Shown here: one piece after another, positions 26,322-35,121 of the stretch | How the letters are laid out: every line of letters starts with the position of its first letter | How positions within the stretch are numbered: position 1 is the first letter of the stretch | Origin: Sphingomonas japonica | Lineage (GTDB): Bacteria; Pseudomonadota; Alphaproteobacteria; Sphingomonadales; Sphingomonadaceae | Length of the DNA: 64,000 nucleotides | Assembly (NCBI RefSeq): GCF_006346325.1 | Contig: NZ_VDYR01000001.1 | Coordinates: 1,947,501 to 2,011,500 of the forward strand | Direction of reading: 5' to 3' | Translations under genes and position numbers: made by a program | The notes under the pieces: generated by a model | The model's database searches: none | The model's input: only the letters and a program-made list of their open reading frames with translations | What the model was told of the DNA's origin: nothing

Positions 26322-29300
26322 TCAGAAGCGATAGCGCGCGCCGAGATAGAAGCGCGGTTTCAACTCCTGCACATAGACGAGGTTGGTCTCGGTGCGGGCA
26401 TATTGACGGAACGGTTCGCTGGTCAGATTGACCGCCTCGATCGACACGGCGAAACTGTCGCTGATGTCATAGCTGATATTGGCATCGAGCGTTCCGAACG
26501 TGTCGGTGAACAGCGGGTTGCGGTTGCCGCCCTGGTTGGTGCCCGACAGATATTTGTCGCGCCAGTTATAAGAGATCCGCGCCGACAAGCCGTTCTTGTC
26601 ATAGATGCCGGTCAGGTTTGCACTGTCGCCGAGCCCGGTCAGCGCAAACACGTTGACGTTGGGGTCGGCATAGGGATCCACGTTCACGTCGCCGCTCACC
26701 ATCGTGTACGACGCCGCCAGCCCGAAGCCGCTTTGGCCGAAGAAGTGCGTCCACGCCATTTCGAAGCCGTGGATATTGCCTTCGCGATTGTTGACCGGGC
26801 CGGAAATGGCGAAGTCGAACAGCGGGTCGTTTTCGTCTGGAGTGATATCCACCGCGGTGGCGAGGTTGTTGTAGAATGCGGTCCCGAGCTCGCCGGTGGC
26901 AGGGTCGATCCCGGCCTGGAACGCCGCCGACGCCGCGCCCTGATCGCCGCCATTCTGCACCAACAGCGCCGTGTAGGCGAACAGGTTGATGTCGCTCAGC
27001 GGAAGCCCATTGGTCGTCAGATAGTCGAGCGCGATGCCCGAGCGCGAGCCTGGAGCCCCCGATCCCGGATCGCGCAGACCGAACAGGTTGCCGTTGGTGA
27101 CCTGCGTTCCGATGAAGTTACGGACATTCTTGTTGAAGAAGCCGATCGAGACGAAGCTCGAAGGCTTGTAATACCACTCCACCGAGACGTCGAAATTGTC
27201 CGATACCAGCGGCAGCAGCCCTGGGTCGCGAACATTGGCACCGGCCGCGGCCGCACCGAGCGCGGTCGGTCGGTTGGGCGCGCCTGCCGTCGCGGATGCG
27301 AACAGGTTTCCATAGTCGGCGCGTGCCAGCGTCCGGCTGAACGACGTGCGCGCGACCACGTCGTCGAGCACCTCGATGTTGAAATCGAGCGACGGCAACA
27401 GATTGTCGTATTCCGCTTTCTGGGTGATCGCATCACCGGCAGGCCCGCCCGCAACATAGAAGTCGTTGTCCGACGCCCAGTTGATCGACACCGGCACCGA
27501 TTGCAGCGACACCGAGTTCACCCGGGTCTGTTCGTAGCGGACGCCGATCAGCGCATTCGCGCGACGTCCGGCAATGTCGCCGCCCCAGGCCAGCTGGCCA
27601 TATACCGCCCAGGTCTTTTCGCTGACGGTATCGTCGTTCGAACCTTGCAGCGCGGTGTTCCGGCCCGGCACGTTCTCGTAGAAGGGCGAGAAGATGTTGA
27701 GCAGGTCGTTCGCATTTGCACGGAACGCCACCAGCGCCGAATCAGTCGAACCCGGATCATAGCGGTCGAATTTGCAGGTCAGGCAATAGGTCGACACGAG
27801 GTCGCCGGCCATCTGCTCGACGATGCCGGTGTCGCCAATGCCCCAATCGCCCAGCAGCTGCTGCGTGTTGGAACCGGCCGTCCGCATCCTCGCATCGACA
27901 TAGTCGCCGCCGAAGTTGAAGCTGCTGTCGCCGCCCAGATCCCATTCGAAATCGGCACCGAACTGGTTGATCCGGGCTTCCTGCTCCTGGTTGATGACGC
28001 GAGCAATCTGCGTTCCCAGATCGCCGAGGTCGAGAACGCCATTGCAGTTGCCGCCGCGCCCGCCATTGGTCGCACTGCAATCGTCGATCGTTTCCGACTG
28101 CTGCGGAAAGCCGCTCGAGAAGTCGACCCGGTGACTGTCGCGGACCGGCGCACCGATCGCGAAGGTGACCGCGGACGACCCATTGGGGTTGTCGCCGACC
28201 GTCGTCGATTTCGAATGGTTGGCGTCGAGCGTCAGCGACAGCGCGTCGGCGAACTGCCAGCGGACATTGCCGCCGATCGAATACAGCTCGGTATCGGTGG
28301 CGAAGCTCTGTTGTTCATACCCCTTATCGGCGACCACCGATTCCGCCAGGATGATCGCGGTCTGCATCTGGTCGTTGTCGTCGAAGGTGACGTCGGTGAA
28401 GGGGCGCTGGAACCAGTTGGTCTGCTCGCTGCGCTGGTCGCGCAGCTTGTTGCGCGCATAGAGACCGTCGATCGTGAACTCGAGGGTTTCGGTCGGCTTG
28501 AACTGGATCACCGCCTGGCTGTTCAGCCTCTCGCGGCGATTCTCCGAGAACTGATACCGGCTGTCGTTCGGGATCTGCACATAGGGCGTCGTCGGCGTGT
28601 TGGTGATGTTGGTCGTCGGCGTGATGTACGTGCCGCCGGTGTTCAGGAAATCGGCCAGCGGCACGATGTTCCAATAGTTCGGGTTGGACTGGACAGACGC
28701 CGATTCGCGCAGCTGATAGCTGCCGAATACCGATACGCCGAACGTCTCGCTGGCGTTCTTCCAGTTGAGCAGACCAGACAATTCGGGAGTGATCTTGCTG
28801 ACATCGCTTTCGGCGTCCTCGATCGAGCTGTCGTAGAGCGCCTTGGCGCCGATCGAACCCGAGAAACCGTCCTCACCCGCATCGAGGGGCCGACGCGTCA
28901 CGACGTTGATCGCCGCGCCGATACCGCCCGAGGGGATGTTGGCGCGTCCCGTCTTGTAGACTTCCAGCCGCGACACGCCTTCCGACGCCAGATTCTGAAA
29001 ATCGAACGAACGGCCGGTGCCCGCGGCGAACGCATTGCCGGTGCTGAGATCGATGGTGGTCGATGGCAGCTGGCGTCCGTTCAGAGTCACCAGGTTGAAG
29101 CCGCCACTGAAGCCGCGGACGGCGACCTGCGAGCCCTCGCCATTGGATCGGGTGATCGACACGCCGGTTACGCGCTGCAACGATTCGGCGAGGTTGGTGT
29201 CGGGGAACTTGCCGATATCCTCGGCGGAAATGGCATCAACCACACCGGCCGAGCTGCGCTTGATCTCGATCGCCTCGTCCAGCGCGGCGCGGATGCCGGT

Positions 29301-29489
29301 TACGACGATGTCTTCGCCAAACCCTTCGTCCTGGGCAGGAGGCGTCTGCGCACCGGTCGGATCGGCCTGCGCCACCGCCGGGTCGGGTTCGGTCTGGGCG
29401 AATGCGGTGCTAGGAATTGCGAGGTACGCAGCGACCGCGATCACGGATGCGGAACGCACGAGCACCGAACGGTGCAGCAAGATTGCCAT
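26322..29489 (-). CDS. TonB-dependent outer membrane receptor
   Basis: A 1055-residue outer-membrane transporter. A signal peptide ends at AFAQ (about 32), a TonB-box-like DIVVTG lies near 60, and the plug domain follows (VVDAISAEDIGKFPDTNLAE, RVTGVSITRS, VAVRGFSGGFNLVTLNGRQLP). The beta-barrel runs to the terminal aromatic residue (GARYRF). The size and plug type fit the large receptors of sphingomonads and Caulobacter that import oligosaccharides. AGGAGGGG precedes the ATG at a good distance. The -10 region of its promoter overlaps a LacI-type operator, and divergent genes encode a GH43 enzyme and an esterase, so a plant-derived oligosaccharide is the probable cargo. Confidence 0.93.
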   Translation of the reverse strand: MAILLHRSVLVRSASVIAVAAYLAIPSTAFAQTEPDPAVAQADPTGAQTPPAQDEGFGEDIVVTGIRAALDEAIEIKRSSAGVVDAISAEDIGKFPDTNLAESLQRVTGVSITRSNGEGSQVAVRGFSGGFNLVTLNGRQLPSTTIDLSTGNAFAAGTGRSFDFQNLASEGVSRLEVYKTGRANIPSGGIGAAINVVTRRPLDAGEDGFSGSIGAKALYDSSIEDAESDVSKITPELSGLLNWKNASETFGVSVFGSYQLRESASVQSNPNYWNIVPLADFLNTGGTYITPTTNITNTPTTPYVQIPNDSRYQFSENRRERLNSQAVIQFKPTETLEFTIDGLYARNKLRDQRSEQTNWFQRPFTDVTFDDNDQMQTAIILAESVVADKGYEQQSFATDTELYSIGGNVRWQFADALSLTLDANHSKSTTVGDNPNGSSAVTFAIGAPVRDSHRVDFSSGFPQQSETIDDCSATNGGRGGNCNGVLDLGDLGTQIARVINQEQEARINQFGADFEWDLGGDSSFNFGGDYVDARMRTAGSNTQQLLGDWGIGDTGIVEQMAGDLVSTYCLTCKFDRYDPGSTDSALVAFRANANDLLNIFSPFYENVPGRNTALQGSNDDTVSEKTWAVYGQLAWGGDIAGRRANALIGVRYEQTRVNSVSLQSVPVSINWASDNDFYVAGGPAGDAITQKAEYDNLLPSLDFNIEVLDDVVARTSFSRTLARADYGNLFASATAGAPNRPTALGAAAAGANVRDPGLLPLVSDNFDVSVEWYYKPSSFVSIGFFNKNVRNFIGTQVTNGNLFGLRDPGSGAPGSRSGIALDYLTTNGLPLSDINLFAYTALLVQNGGDQGAASAAFQAGIDPATGELGTAFYNNLATAVDITPDENDPLFDFAISGPVNNREGNIHGFEMAWTHFFGQSGFGLAASYTMVSGDVNVDPYADPNVNVFALTGLGDSANLTGIYDKNGLSARISYNWRDKYLSGTNQGGNRNPLFTDTFGTLDANISYDISDSFAVSIEAVNLTSEPFRQYARTETNLVYVQELKPRFYLGARYRF

Positions 29490-29563
29490 TGATATCCCCT
29501 CCTGGCCGACCTCTTTATCGAGGCTTCAGCAACCGTTACGCCCGTTGCGGGACGCCGACTGTC

Positions 29564-29596
29564 TGGTAACGCTATCACCACCATCATGCTTGTCAA
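29564..29596 (-). promoter_or_regulatory. Promoter of the TonB receptor gene with overlapping LacI-type operator
   Basis: Read leftward, a consensus -35 TTGACA (plus-strand TGTCAA, 29591-29596) is followed after 16 bases by TAGCGT (29569-29574) as -10. The -10 box lies inside TGGTAACGCTATCA (29564-29577), a CG-centred pseudo-palindrome matching its reverse complement at 10 of 14 positions, similar to xylose-type LacI-family operators of alphaproteobacteria. The position implies repression of the receptor gene until an inducing sugar is present. Confidence 0.65.
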
Positions 29597-29794
29597 GTGT
29601 GCTGGCGTCGATTTGCCAAGGCGATCCGCGCAGTCGGCGCGGTTACGCGACCGACTGCGAAACTGCGGATCGGCATCCCGCTGGTCGACGACCTCAGCCG
29701 CACAGTGGCACGTGCCAGACCCACCCTCCGCGGTTGACGAGCGATTTACTCAGACTAATGATGTCGCAAAAGGCGTGTGGTCGGGAGAGTGATG
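29597..29794. other. Divergent intergenic region with a large inverted repeat
   Basis: The full gap between the TonB receptor and GH43 genes is 305 bases. Besides the receptor promoter it holds an imperfect inverted repeat, CAGTCGGCGCG...CGCG-A-CCGACTG (29631-29657), an 11-base-pair stem with one bulged A and a GTTA loop. It has no T-run, so it is more likely a protein-binding site or leader structure than a terminator. The GH43 promoter must lie here but I could not assign its boxes. Confidence 0.45.
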
Positions 29795-30832
29795 ATGAAA
29801 AGCGCGCTGGTTGCATCGCTTGTGATGATAGCGGTAACTTCGGCGCCGCCGGTCCGAGCACAGTCGGTTCAAGCGCGCGCGCAGGGCGCTAACCCCCTGA
29901 TCCGGGACAAATTCACCGCAGATCCCGCGCCGCTGGTCGTCGGCGACCGGCTCTACCTCTATGTCGGTCATGACGAGGCGCAGCGCGACGAGATGTTCAC
30001 GATGCGCGAATGGCTGGTCTATTCGACCAGCGACATGCGGTCCTGGACCGACCATGGCCCGATCCTGAACGTGGCGGACTTCAAATGGGCCAAGAAGGAC
30101 GCCTGGGCGTCGCAGGCGATTGAGAAGGACGGCAAGTTCTGGTTCTACGCGGCCGTCGAGCATGACGACACCCATCCCGGCAAGGCGATCGCAGTTGCCG
30201 TGGCTGATTCCCCGACCGGGCCGTTCGTCGATGCCAAGGGGTCGGCGCTGATCACCAATCAGATGACGCCGAAGGGCACGCATAGCTGGGAGGATATCGA
30301 CCCCACCGTCTTCACCGACGATGACGGCGCCAGCTGGATCGCGTGGGGCAACCGCAAGTGTTACATCGCCAGGCTCAAGCCCAACATGATCGAGATCGAC
30401 GGTCCGATCACCGAGATCACACCGCCGCATTTCGAGGAGGGACCCTGGCTGCACAAGCGCGGCGCCCTCTATTACCTGACCTATGCCTCGCTCGACCGAT
30501 CGAAGCACCGCGACGAGAAGATTTCTTATGCGACCGCGTCGTCGATTCAGGGGCCGTGGACCTATCGCGGCGAACTTACTGGCTCCGGCAGATACAGCTT
30601 CACCATCCATCCCGGCATCGCGCAATTCAAGGGGGACTGGTATCTGTTCCTCCACAATGCCGCGCTGTCGATCGGCGACCTCAATGGTGCGATCGGGCGG
30701 CGCGCGGTCACCGTCGAGCATCTCGCATACAACCCCGACGGCACGATGAAGCCGGTGGTCCAGACGGATGCCGGCATATCGGTTCCCCCCGCTGAGCCGC
30801 AGCATGCCCCCACACCCCCTTCCGGAGATTGA
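29795..30832 (+). CDS. Glycoside hydrolase family 43 protein
   Basis: About 345 residues with a signal peptide (MKSALVASLVMIAVTSAPPV, cut near RAQS). The five-bladed propeller family markers are all present: catalytic base Asp in FTADPAPLVV (D43), the pKa-modulating Asp in SWEDIDPTVF (D169) and the general acid Glu in HFEEGPWLHKR (E215). GH43 enzymes are arabinofuranosidases, xylosidases or arabinanases. The ATG at 29795 is chosen because GGAG (29784-29787) is then seven bases away; ATG 29792 is possible. An esterase gene begins four bases after its stop. Confidence 0.9.
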   Translation: MKSALVASLVMIAVTSAPPVRAQSVQARAQGANPLIRDKFTADPAPLVVGDRLYLYVGHDEAQRDEMFTMREWLVYSTSDMRSWTDHGPILNVADFKWAKKDAWASQAIEKDGKFWFYAAVEHDDTHPGKAIAVAVADSPTGPFVDAKGSALITNQMTPKGTHSWEDIDPTVFTDDDGASWIAWGNRKCYIARLKPNMIEIDGPITEITPPHFEEGPWLHKRGALYYLTYASLDRSKHRDEKISYATASSIQGPWTYRGELTGSGRYSFTIHPGIAQFKGDWYLFLHNAALSIGDLNGAIGRRAVTVEHLAYNPDGTMKPVVQTDAGISVPPAEPQHAPTPPSGD

Positions 30833-30836
30833 TCCG

Positions 30837-31793
30837 ATGCGCACCCAGACGCCACCATTCGGGTTGAGTTGGCTAAAGCCGCTGGCGATATGGCTGGCGG
30901 GAATGGCGGCCCTCGTCGGCGCAACTGCCGGCCCCGCCCTGGCGCAGGACGATCGGATGACCCCGATCGCCATTCCGGCTCAGCAAGACGCGATCCCGCT
31001 CGCCACCGGGCCACTGCCGGGAGCGACCGCGCCGGAAGCATGGCACAGCCAATATGGCAGCGTCTTCGCACGCAATGTCACCACCGCCACGCTCACGCCG
31101 TTCCTTCCCGACGCGGCCAAGGCGACCGGGGCGGCGGTGATCGTCGCGCCCGGCGGGGGATTCCGCTCGCTGTCGATGGAGAATGAAGGATGGGACGTCG
31201 CGCGTGCGCTGGCAGCGCGGGGCGTGGCGGCCTTTGTTCTCAAATATCGCCTGAACCAGACTCCGCAGGACCTGACCGCGTTCGCGACGTCGATGCGCGA
31301 GATGGTGTCGCGCGGCCCGCCGCGACGGTCGGACCCGCGTGCCGCTTTTGGCGAACTTGCCCCGCAGATCGCCGATGCCCGCGCCGCGTTCGCGCTGGTT
31401 CGCTCGCGCGCAGGCGAATGGCGCGTCGATCGCGACCGGATCGGCATGGTTGGATTTTCGGCCGGAGCGATGCTGACCATGGCGACCGCACTTGCGGGAG
31501 AGGATGCCAAGCCCGCCTTTATCGGCAACGTCTATGGCCCACTGGCCCCCGTAACGGTGCCCGCCGATGCGCCGCCGCTGTTCGTGGCGCTCGCTGCCGA
31601 CGATCCCTTGTTCGGCAATAGCGGCTACGGGCTGATAGAAAGCTGGACGAAGGCGAAACGTCCGGTCGAGTTCCACCTGTACGAGCAAGGCGGACACGGA
31701 TTCGGGATGTATCCGAAGGAAACCACCAGCACCGGCTGGTTCGATGCCTTCGCCCGGTGGCTGGCCATGCATGGCTATATGAGCGCGAAATAG
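30837..31793 (+). CDS. Secreted alpha/beta-hydrolase esterase (acetyl-xylan-esterase-like)
   Basis: A 318-residue exported serine esterase. A signal peptide runs to about ALAQ (37). The oxyanion region is APGGGFR, the nucleophile is Ser208 in VGFSAGAML, the acid is in LAADDPLF (D255/256), and the His is in QGGHGFGMY (H287). The pattern matches BD-FAE/Axe2-type carbohydrate esterases that deacetylate xylan. Translational proximity to GH43 (four-base gap) supports joint removal of side groups from hemicellulose; the substrate is inferred. Confidence 0.82.
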   Translation: MRTQTPPFGLSWLKPLAIWLAGMAALVGATAGPALAQDDRMTPIAIPAQQDAIPLATGPLPGATAPEAWHSQYGSVFARNVTTATLTPFLPDAAKATGAAVIVAPGGGFRSLSMENEGWDVARALAARGVAAFVLKYRLNQTPQDLTAFATSMREMVSRGPPRRSDPRAAFGELAPQIADARAAFALVRSRAGEWRVDRDRIGMVGFSAGAMLTMATALAGEDAKPAFIGNVYGPLAPVTVPADAPPLFVALAADDPLFGNSGYGLIESWTKAKRPVEFHLYEQGGHGFGMYPKETTSTGWFDAFARWLAMHGYMSAK

Positions 31794-31814
31794 CCGGCTC
31801 GGGATTCGGAAATC

Positions 31815-31889
31815 TGGCTGGGGCGGCAGGATTCGAACCTACGAATGGCGGCATCAAAAGCCGCTGCCTTACCACTTGGCGACGCCCCA
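31815..31889 (-). tRNA. tRNA-Gln(UUG)
   Basis: On the minus strand the acceptor TGGGGCG (31883-31889) pairs with CGCCCCA (31819-31825), discriminator G, CCA encoded at 31815-31817. The anticodon loop CTTTTGA gives anticodon UUG, and the T arm GTAGGTTCGAATCCTGC is intact. It lies 21 bases past the esterase stop. Confidence 0.95.
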
Positions 31890-31953
31890 GCATGATCGGC
31901 GAAGGGCGCTTATAGCCGCCTTGCGCGGTGATGGAAGAGGCAGATCGCCGTCG

Positions 31954-33048
31954 TCAGTCGACGCGCTCGACCCAGCCGTGCGGATCGGGCGCCTCGCCGC
32001 GCTGGATCGCGACCAGGCGGTCGCGCAGCGCCGAGGTGACGTCGCCGGGCCCGCCATTGCCGATGCGGAAATCGAGGTCGCGGCCGCGCACTGCGCCAAC
32101 CGGCGTCACCACCGCGGCGGTGCCGCATGCCAGCGTCTCGCGCAGGTGCCCGCTCGCGGCATCGGCCTGCCATTCGTCGATGGCATAGGCACGCTCCTCG
32201 ACCTGCAATCCCATGTCGGCGGCCAGCGTCAGGATCGAATCGCGCGTGATACCGGGCAGGATGGTACCGGTCAGCGGCGGCGTGACGATCCGGTTGTCGT
32301 CGAACACAAAAAACAGGTTCATGCCGCCAAGTTCCTCGACATAGCGGCACTCGCGCGCGTCGAGGAACACGACCTGGTCGCAGCCTTCGGCGATGCTCTC
32401 GGCCTGCGCGATCAGGCTGGCGGCATAGTTGCCGCCACATTTGGCGGCGCCGGTGCCGCCCGGCGCGGCGCGGCTATAATCCTGCGAGACCCAGATGCTG
32501 ATCGCCGGCGCGCCACCCTTGAAATAGGGTCCTGCCGGCGATGCGATGACCAGATAATGATATTCCGTCGCCGGCTTGACGCCCAGGAACACCTCGCTCG
32601 CATACATGAACGGGCGAAGGTACAGCGCGCTCCCGGCCGCGGGTGGAATCCAGTCTCGATCCGCACGCACCAGCGCGCGCACCGACTCGAGGAACAGCGC
32701 GTCGGGCAATTCGGCCATGGCCATACGCTTTGCCGATGCACGGAACCGTGCGGCATTGGCGGCGGGACGGAACAGCGCGGCGCTGCCATCGGGGGTTCGG
32801 TACGCCTTCATCCCCTCGAATATCTGCTGTGCGTAATGCAGGCCCGATGTCGCGGGATCGAGCAACACAGGACCGCGCGGCATCACCCGCGCGTCGTACC
32901 AGCCCTGTCCCGCGCGATAGCGGATCGACACCATGTGATCGGTGAACGACTTGCCGAAACCGGGGTCGGCAAGGATTGCCGCGCGCGCGGCGGGATCGAC
33001 CGGGGACGGGTTCGCTTCGACGGCGAATGGCTCGATCGGATCGGTCAT
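31954..33048 (-). CDS. ilvE: Branched-chain amino acid aminotransferase
   Basis: A 364-residue class IV PLP aminotransferase that makes valine, leucine and isoleucine from their 2-oxo acids. The long (group II) type is shown by QGWYDARVMPRGP, SGLHYAQQIFEGMKAYR, RPFMYASE and the PLP-binding Lys in TGAAKCGGNYAAS (K203). EELGGMNLFFVF and LPGITRDSIL are typical later blocks. The ATG at 33048 has GGAGGGGA upstream. It is divergent from a MarR-type regulator gene. Confidence 0.94.
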   Translation of the reverse strand: MTDPIEPFAVEANPSPVDPAARAAILADPGFGKSFTDHMVSIRYRAGQGWYDARVMPRGPVLLDPATSGLHYAQQIFEGMKAYRTPDGSAALFRPAANAARFRASAKRMAMAELPDALFLESVRALVRADRDWIPPAAGSALYLRPFMYASEVFLGVKPATEYHYLVIASPAGPYFKGGAPAISIWVSQDYSRAAPGGTGAAKCGGNYAASLIAQAESIAEGCDQVVFLDARECRYVEELGGMNLFFVFDDNRIVTPPLTGTILPGITRDSILTLAADMGLQVEERAYAIDEWQADAASGHLRETLACGTAAVVTPVGAVRGRDLDFRIGNGGPGDVTSALRDRLVAIQRGEAPDPHGWVERVD

Positions 33049-33134
33049 CTTGCTCCCCTCCACGGCACTCCACGCGCAGTATCGGCGGGTGGTGCGGTTG
33101 CGCAGGACTAGGTCCGGTGGCAGAATAGGTCAAC

Positions 33135-33653
33135 ATGGCTGGCCAACCCGGACCTGATCCGCATCGCACCGAACCGCCGCGCACGGCATCGCCGCTGTTC
33201 CTGCGGGAACCCGAAATCCGCCGCGGGGTCGAACTGCTCTATTTCGGCTACAGCCACTTGACGCGGTCGGTCGACGCCAGCCTAGCCGAAGCCGGGCTTG
33301 GCCGGGCGCACCACCGTTCGCTCTATTTCATCGCCCGCCAGCCCGGCCTCACGGTCAGCCAGTTGCTGGCGCTGCTCGCGATCACCAAGCAATCGCTGGG
33401 ACGGGTGCTGAGCGACCTCACCGAACGGGGCCTCGTCGAAATGCGCCCGGGCGAGCGCGATCGACGCCAGCGCCTGTTGCGGCTCACCCCTGAAGGCGCC
33501 GCGCTGGAGACCCAATTGTTCGAGATGCTGCGAGAACGGATGTCGAGCGCCTACTCCACTGCGGGGCAAGGCGCGGTCGGCGGTTTCTGGGCAGTCCTCG
33601 ACGGGCTGATCCCCCCCGACGAGCGCCCCCGGATCGAGGCGCTCGGTCAGTAG
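33135..33653 (+). CDS. MarR family transcriptional regulator
   Basis: A 172-residue winged-helix DNA-binding protein. The helix-turn-helix lies in LTVSQLLALLAITKQSLGRVLSDLTERGLVEM, and the wing is in ERDRRQRLLRLTPEG, where the D-R-R-x-R pattern is the MarR signature. A helical dimer interface flanks it. It is transcribed away from ilvE across 86 bases, so it could control ilvE or itself. The ligand is unknown. Confidence 0.88.
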   Translation: MAGQPGPDPHRTEPPRTASPLFLREPEIRRGVELLYFGYSHLTRSVDASLAEAGLGRAHHRSLYFIARQPGLTVSQLLALLAITKQSLGRVLSDLTERGLVEMRPGERDRRQRLLRLTPEGAALETQLFEMLRERMSSAYSTAGQGAVGGFWAVLDGLIPPDERPRIEALGQ

Positions 33654-33659
33654 GCGCGA

Positions 33660-34268
33660 TCAGGCGACCTTGAAGCCTTCCTTGTTGACCGCACTGGTCA
33701 ATGCCTTGTTCTTGGCTTCCGACAATTGCGCGCGCAGCGCCGGGAACAGCACCGTCTCCTCCTCGGTCATATGTTCCTCGATATCGGCGCGGAACTTGCG
33801 CACCTTCGCCAGATAATCGGGCGAGTCATTTGGCATGTTCTCCAACTCGTAGAGATACTGCTTGACGTAGCCATGCTCCTTGTTGAGCTCGTCGGCCTGC
33901 TCGATCTTGCCCGCCTCGCGCAGCGCGGGATAGATCACATTCTCTTCCTCGATCGCGTGCTTGGCCAAGGCGTGCTTCAGTTGCGCGAGCAGGATCGCGC
34001 GTTTGGTGGTGTTGCGCGCCTCGGTCGCTTCGAGCGCGTCGAAGATCTTGAGCGTCGCCTTGTGCTCGGCGGCAAGCGCGTCCGCCCAGTCGCCTGCCAG
34101 CATGCTAGGCGCCTGCACCGCCGCCTTGCGGCCGAGCATCGCCAGCATGCCGAGCGCCACGCCGGCGGTTGCGGCGCCGGCGATCAGGCCGAGATTGCTG
34201 TGCTGGTCATCCTTCGACACGAACTTGCCTTCGTCGTCGCGGGGCGGGGTGGTCGTGCTGGTCGACAT
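33660..34268 (-). CDS. Hemerythrin HHE-domain protein with amino-terminal membrane segment
   Basis: A 202-residue protein. Residues about 25-45 (NLGLIAGAATAGVALGMLAMLG) form a hydrophobic helix. The rest is a four-helix hemerythrin-like unit with metal-ligand pattern residues in LAAEHKATLKIFDALE, HALAKHAIEEENVIYPAL, NKEHGYVKQYLYEL and DIEEHMTEEETVLFPAL. Such proteins bind a di-iron centre and are linked to oxygen, NO or iron stress. AGGAGA precedes the ATG. It is convergent with the MarR gene (six bases apart) and downstream of proC. Confidence 0.85.
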   Translation of the reverse strand: MSTSTTTPPRDDEGKFVSKDDQHSNLGLIAGAATAGVALGMLAMLGRKAAVQAPSMLAGDWADALAAEHKATLKIFDALEATEARNTTKRAILLAQLKHALAKHAIEEENVIYPALREAGKIEQADELNKEHGYVKQYLYELENMPNDSPDYLAKVRKFRADIEEHMTEEETVLFPALRAQLSEAKNKALTSAVNKEGFKVA

Positions 34269-34326
34269 GACTGCTCTCCTGTTGATCCGATTGGCTTGCA
34301 ACGAGCGATCGGAAGGAGCGTTCCGG

Positions 34327-35121
34327 TCAGCCCCGGGCGGTGGCTGCCATCTCGACGTTACGGTCGCGCGCCGCGACCAGCGTGGCCTCCAGCAACCGCT
34401 CGAGCGCATTGTCCGCGTCGAGCACGTTCAATCCGGCGCGCGTCGAGCCTCCCTTGCTGGCGACGCGGTCGGCCAGCTCCGCGGGCGACACCTGCGCATC
34501 CGCGGCCAGGCGCGCGGCACCGTCGGTCGTCGCGACCGCGAGCCGCAGCGCAAGCTCGGCAGGCAGTCCCAGGCTATGCGCCGCGCCGGCCAGCGCATCG
34601 ATGAAGCGATAGACGAACCCCGGTCCGCTTCCGGCCAGGGCGGTGACGAGATCGAACAAGGCCACATCATCGATCCATTCGACCAGGCCGAGCGGTGCCA
34701 TCAATTCCGTCACCCGTTCGCGCGCCGCCGCGTCGGCGCTGGGGCTGCTCAAGGCCACCACGCCGCTGCCCAGCCGCACGGGCAGGTTGGGCATCGCCCG
34801 CACGATCGCGGTGGCATCGAAGCGCTCGGCCAGCGCGGCCTCCTCGACGCCCGCCAGGATCGACACCAGCAGTGGCAGCCGTCCGCGTCCGTCGAGCATC
34901 GGCGCAACCGCGTCGATCTGGTACGGCTTCACCGCCAATAGGAGGATATCGGGAAGCGGACCTTGCGGGAGCGCTGTCTCCACGCGAACGCCCTTGGGAA
35001 CTTCAGCCGAGCTGCGAACGATGACCGTCACGTCGCCGGGGTCGAGCGCGCCAGCCCCGATCCAGCGCGCGAGCATCGCGCCGCCCATATTGCCACAACC
35101 GATCTGCCAAAGGCGGATCAC
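34327..35121 (-). CDS. proC: Pyrroline-5-carboxylate reductase
   Basis: A 264-residue cytosolic NAD(P)H-dependent enzyme for the last step of proline synthesis. The dinucleotide loop is IGCGNMGGAML (8-18), with LLLAVKPYQID, RAMPNLPVRLGSGVVAL, ALAGSGPGFVYRFIDAL and the carboxy-terminal catalytic block VASKGGSTRAGLNVLD, all diagnostic. It starts at GTG in a GTGA overlap with the ybjN-type gene. Confidence 0.95.
   Translation of the reverse strand: MIRLWQIGCGNMGGAMLARWIGAGALDPGDVTVIVRSSAEVPKGVRVETALPQGPLPDILLLAVKPYQIDAVAPMLDGRGRLPLLVSILAGVEEAALAERFDATAIVRAMPNLPVRLGSGVVALSSPSADAAARERVTELMAPLGLVEWIDDVALFDLVTALAGSGPGFVYRFIDALAGAAHSLGLPAELALRLAVATTDGAARLAADAQVSPAELADRVASKGGSTRAGLNVLDADNALERLLEATLVAARDRNVEMAATARG

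Noticed and set aside
26316..29492. A 1058-codon open frame antisense to the whole TonB receptor gene
   Set aside because: Long antisense frames are expected in GC-rich genes with biased third positions. Its translation has no recognisable domain, whereas the receptor frame has signal peptide, plug and barrel.
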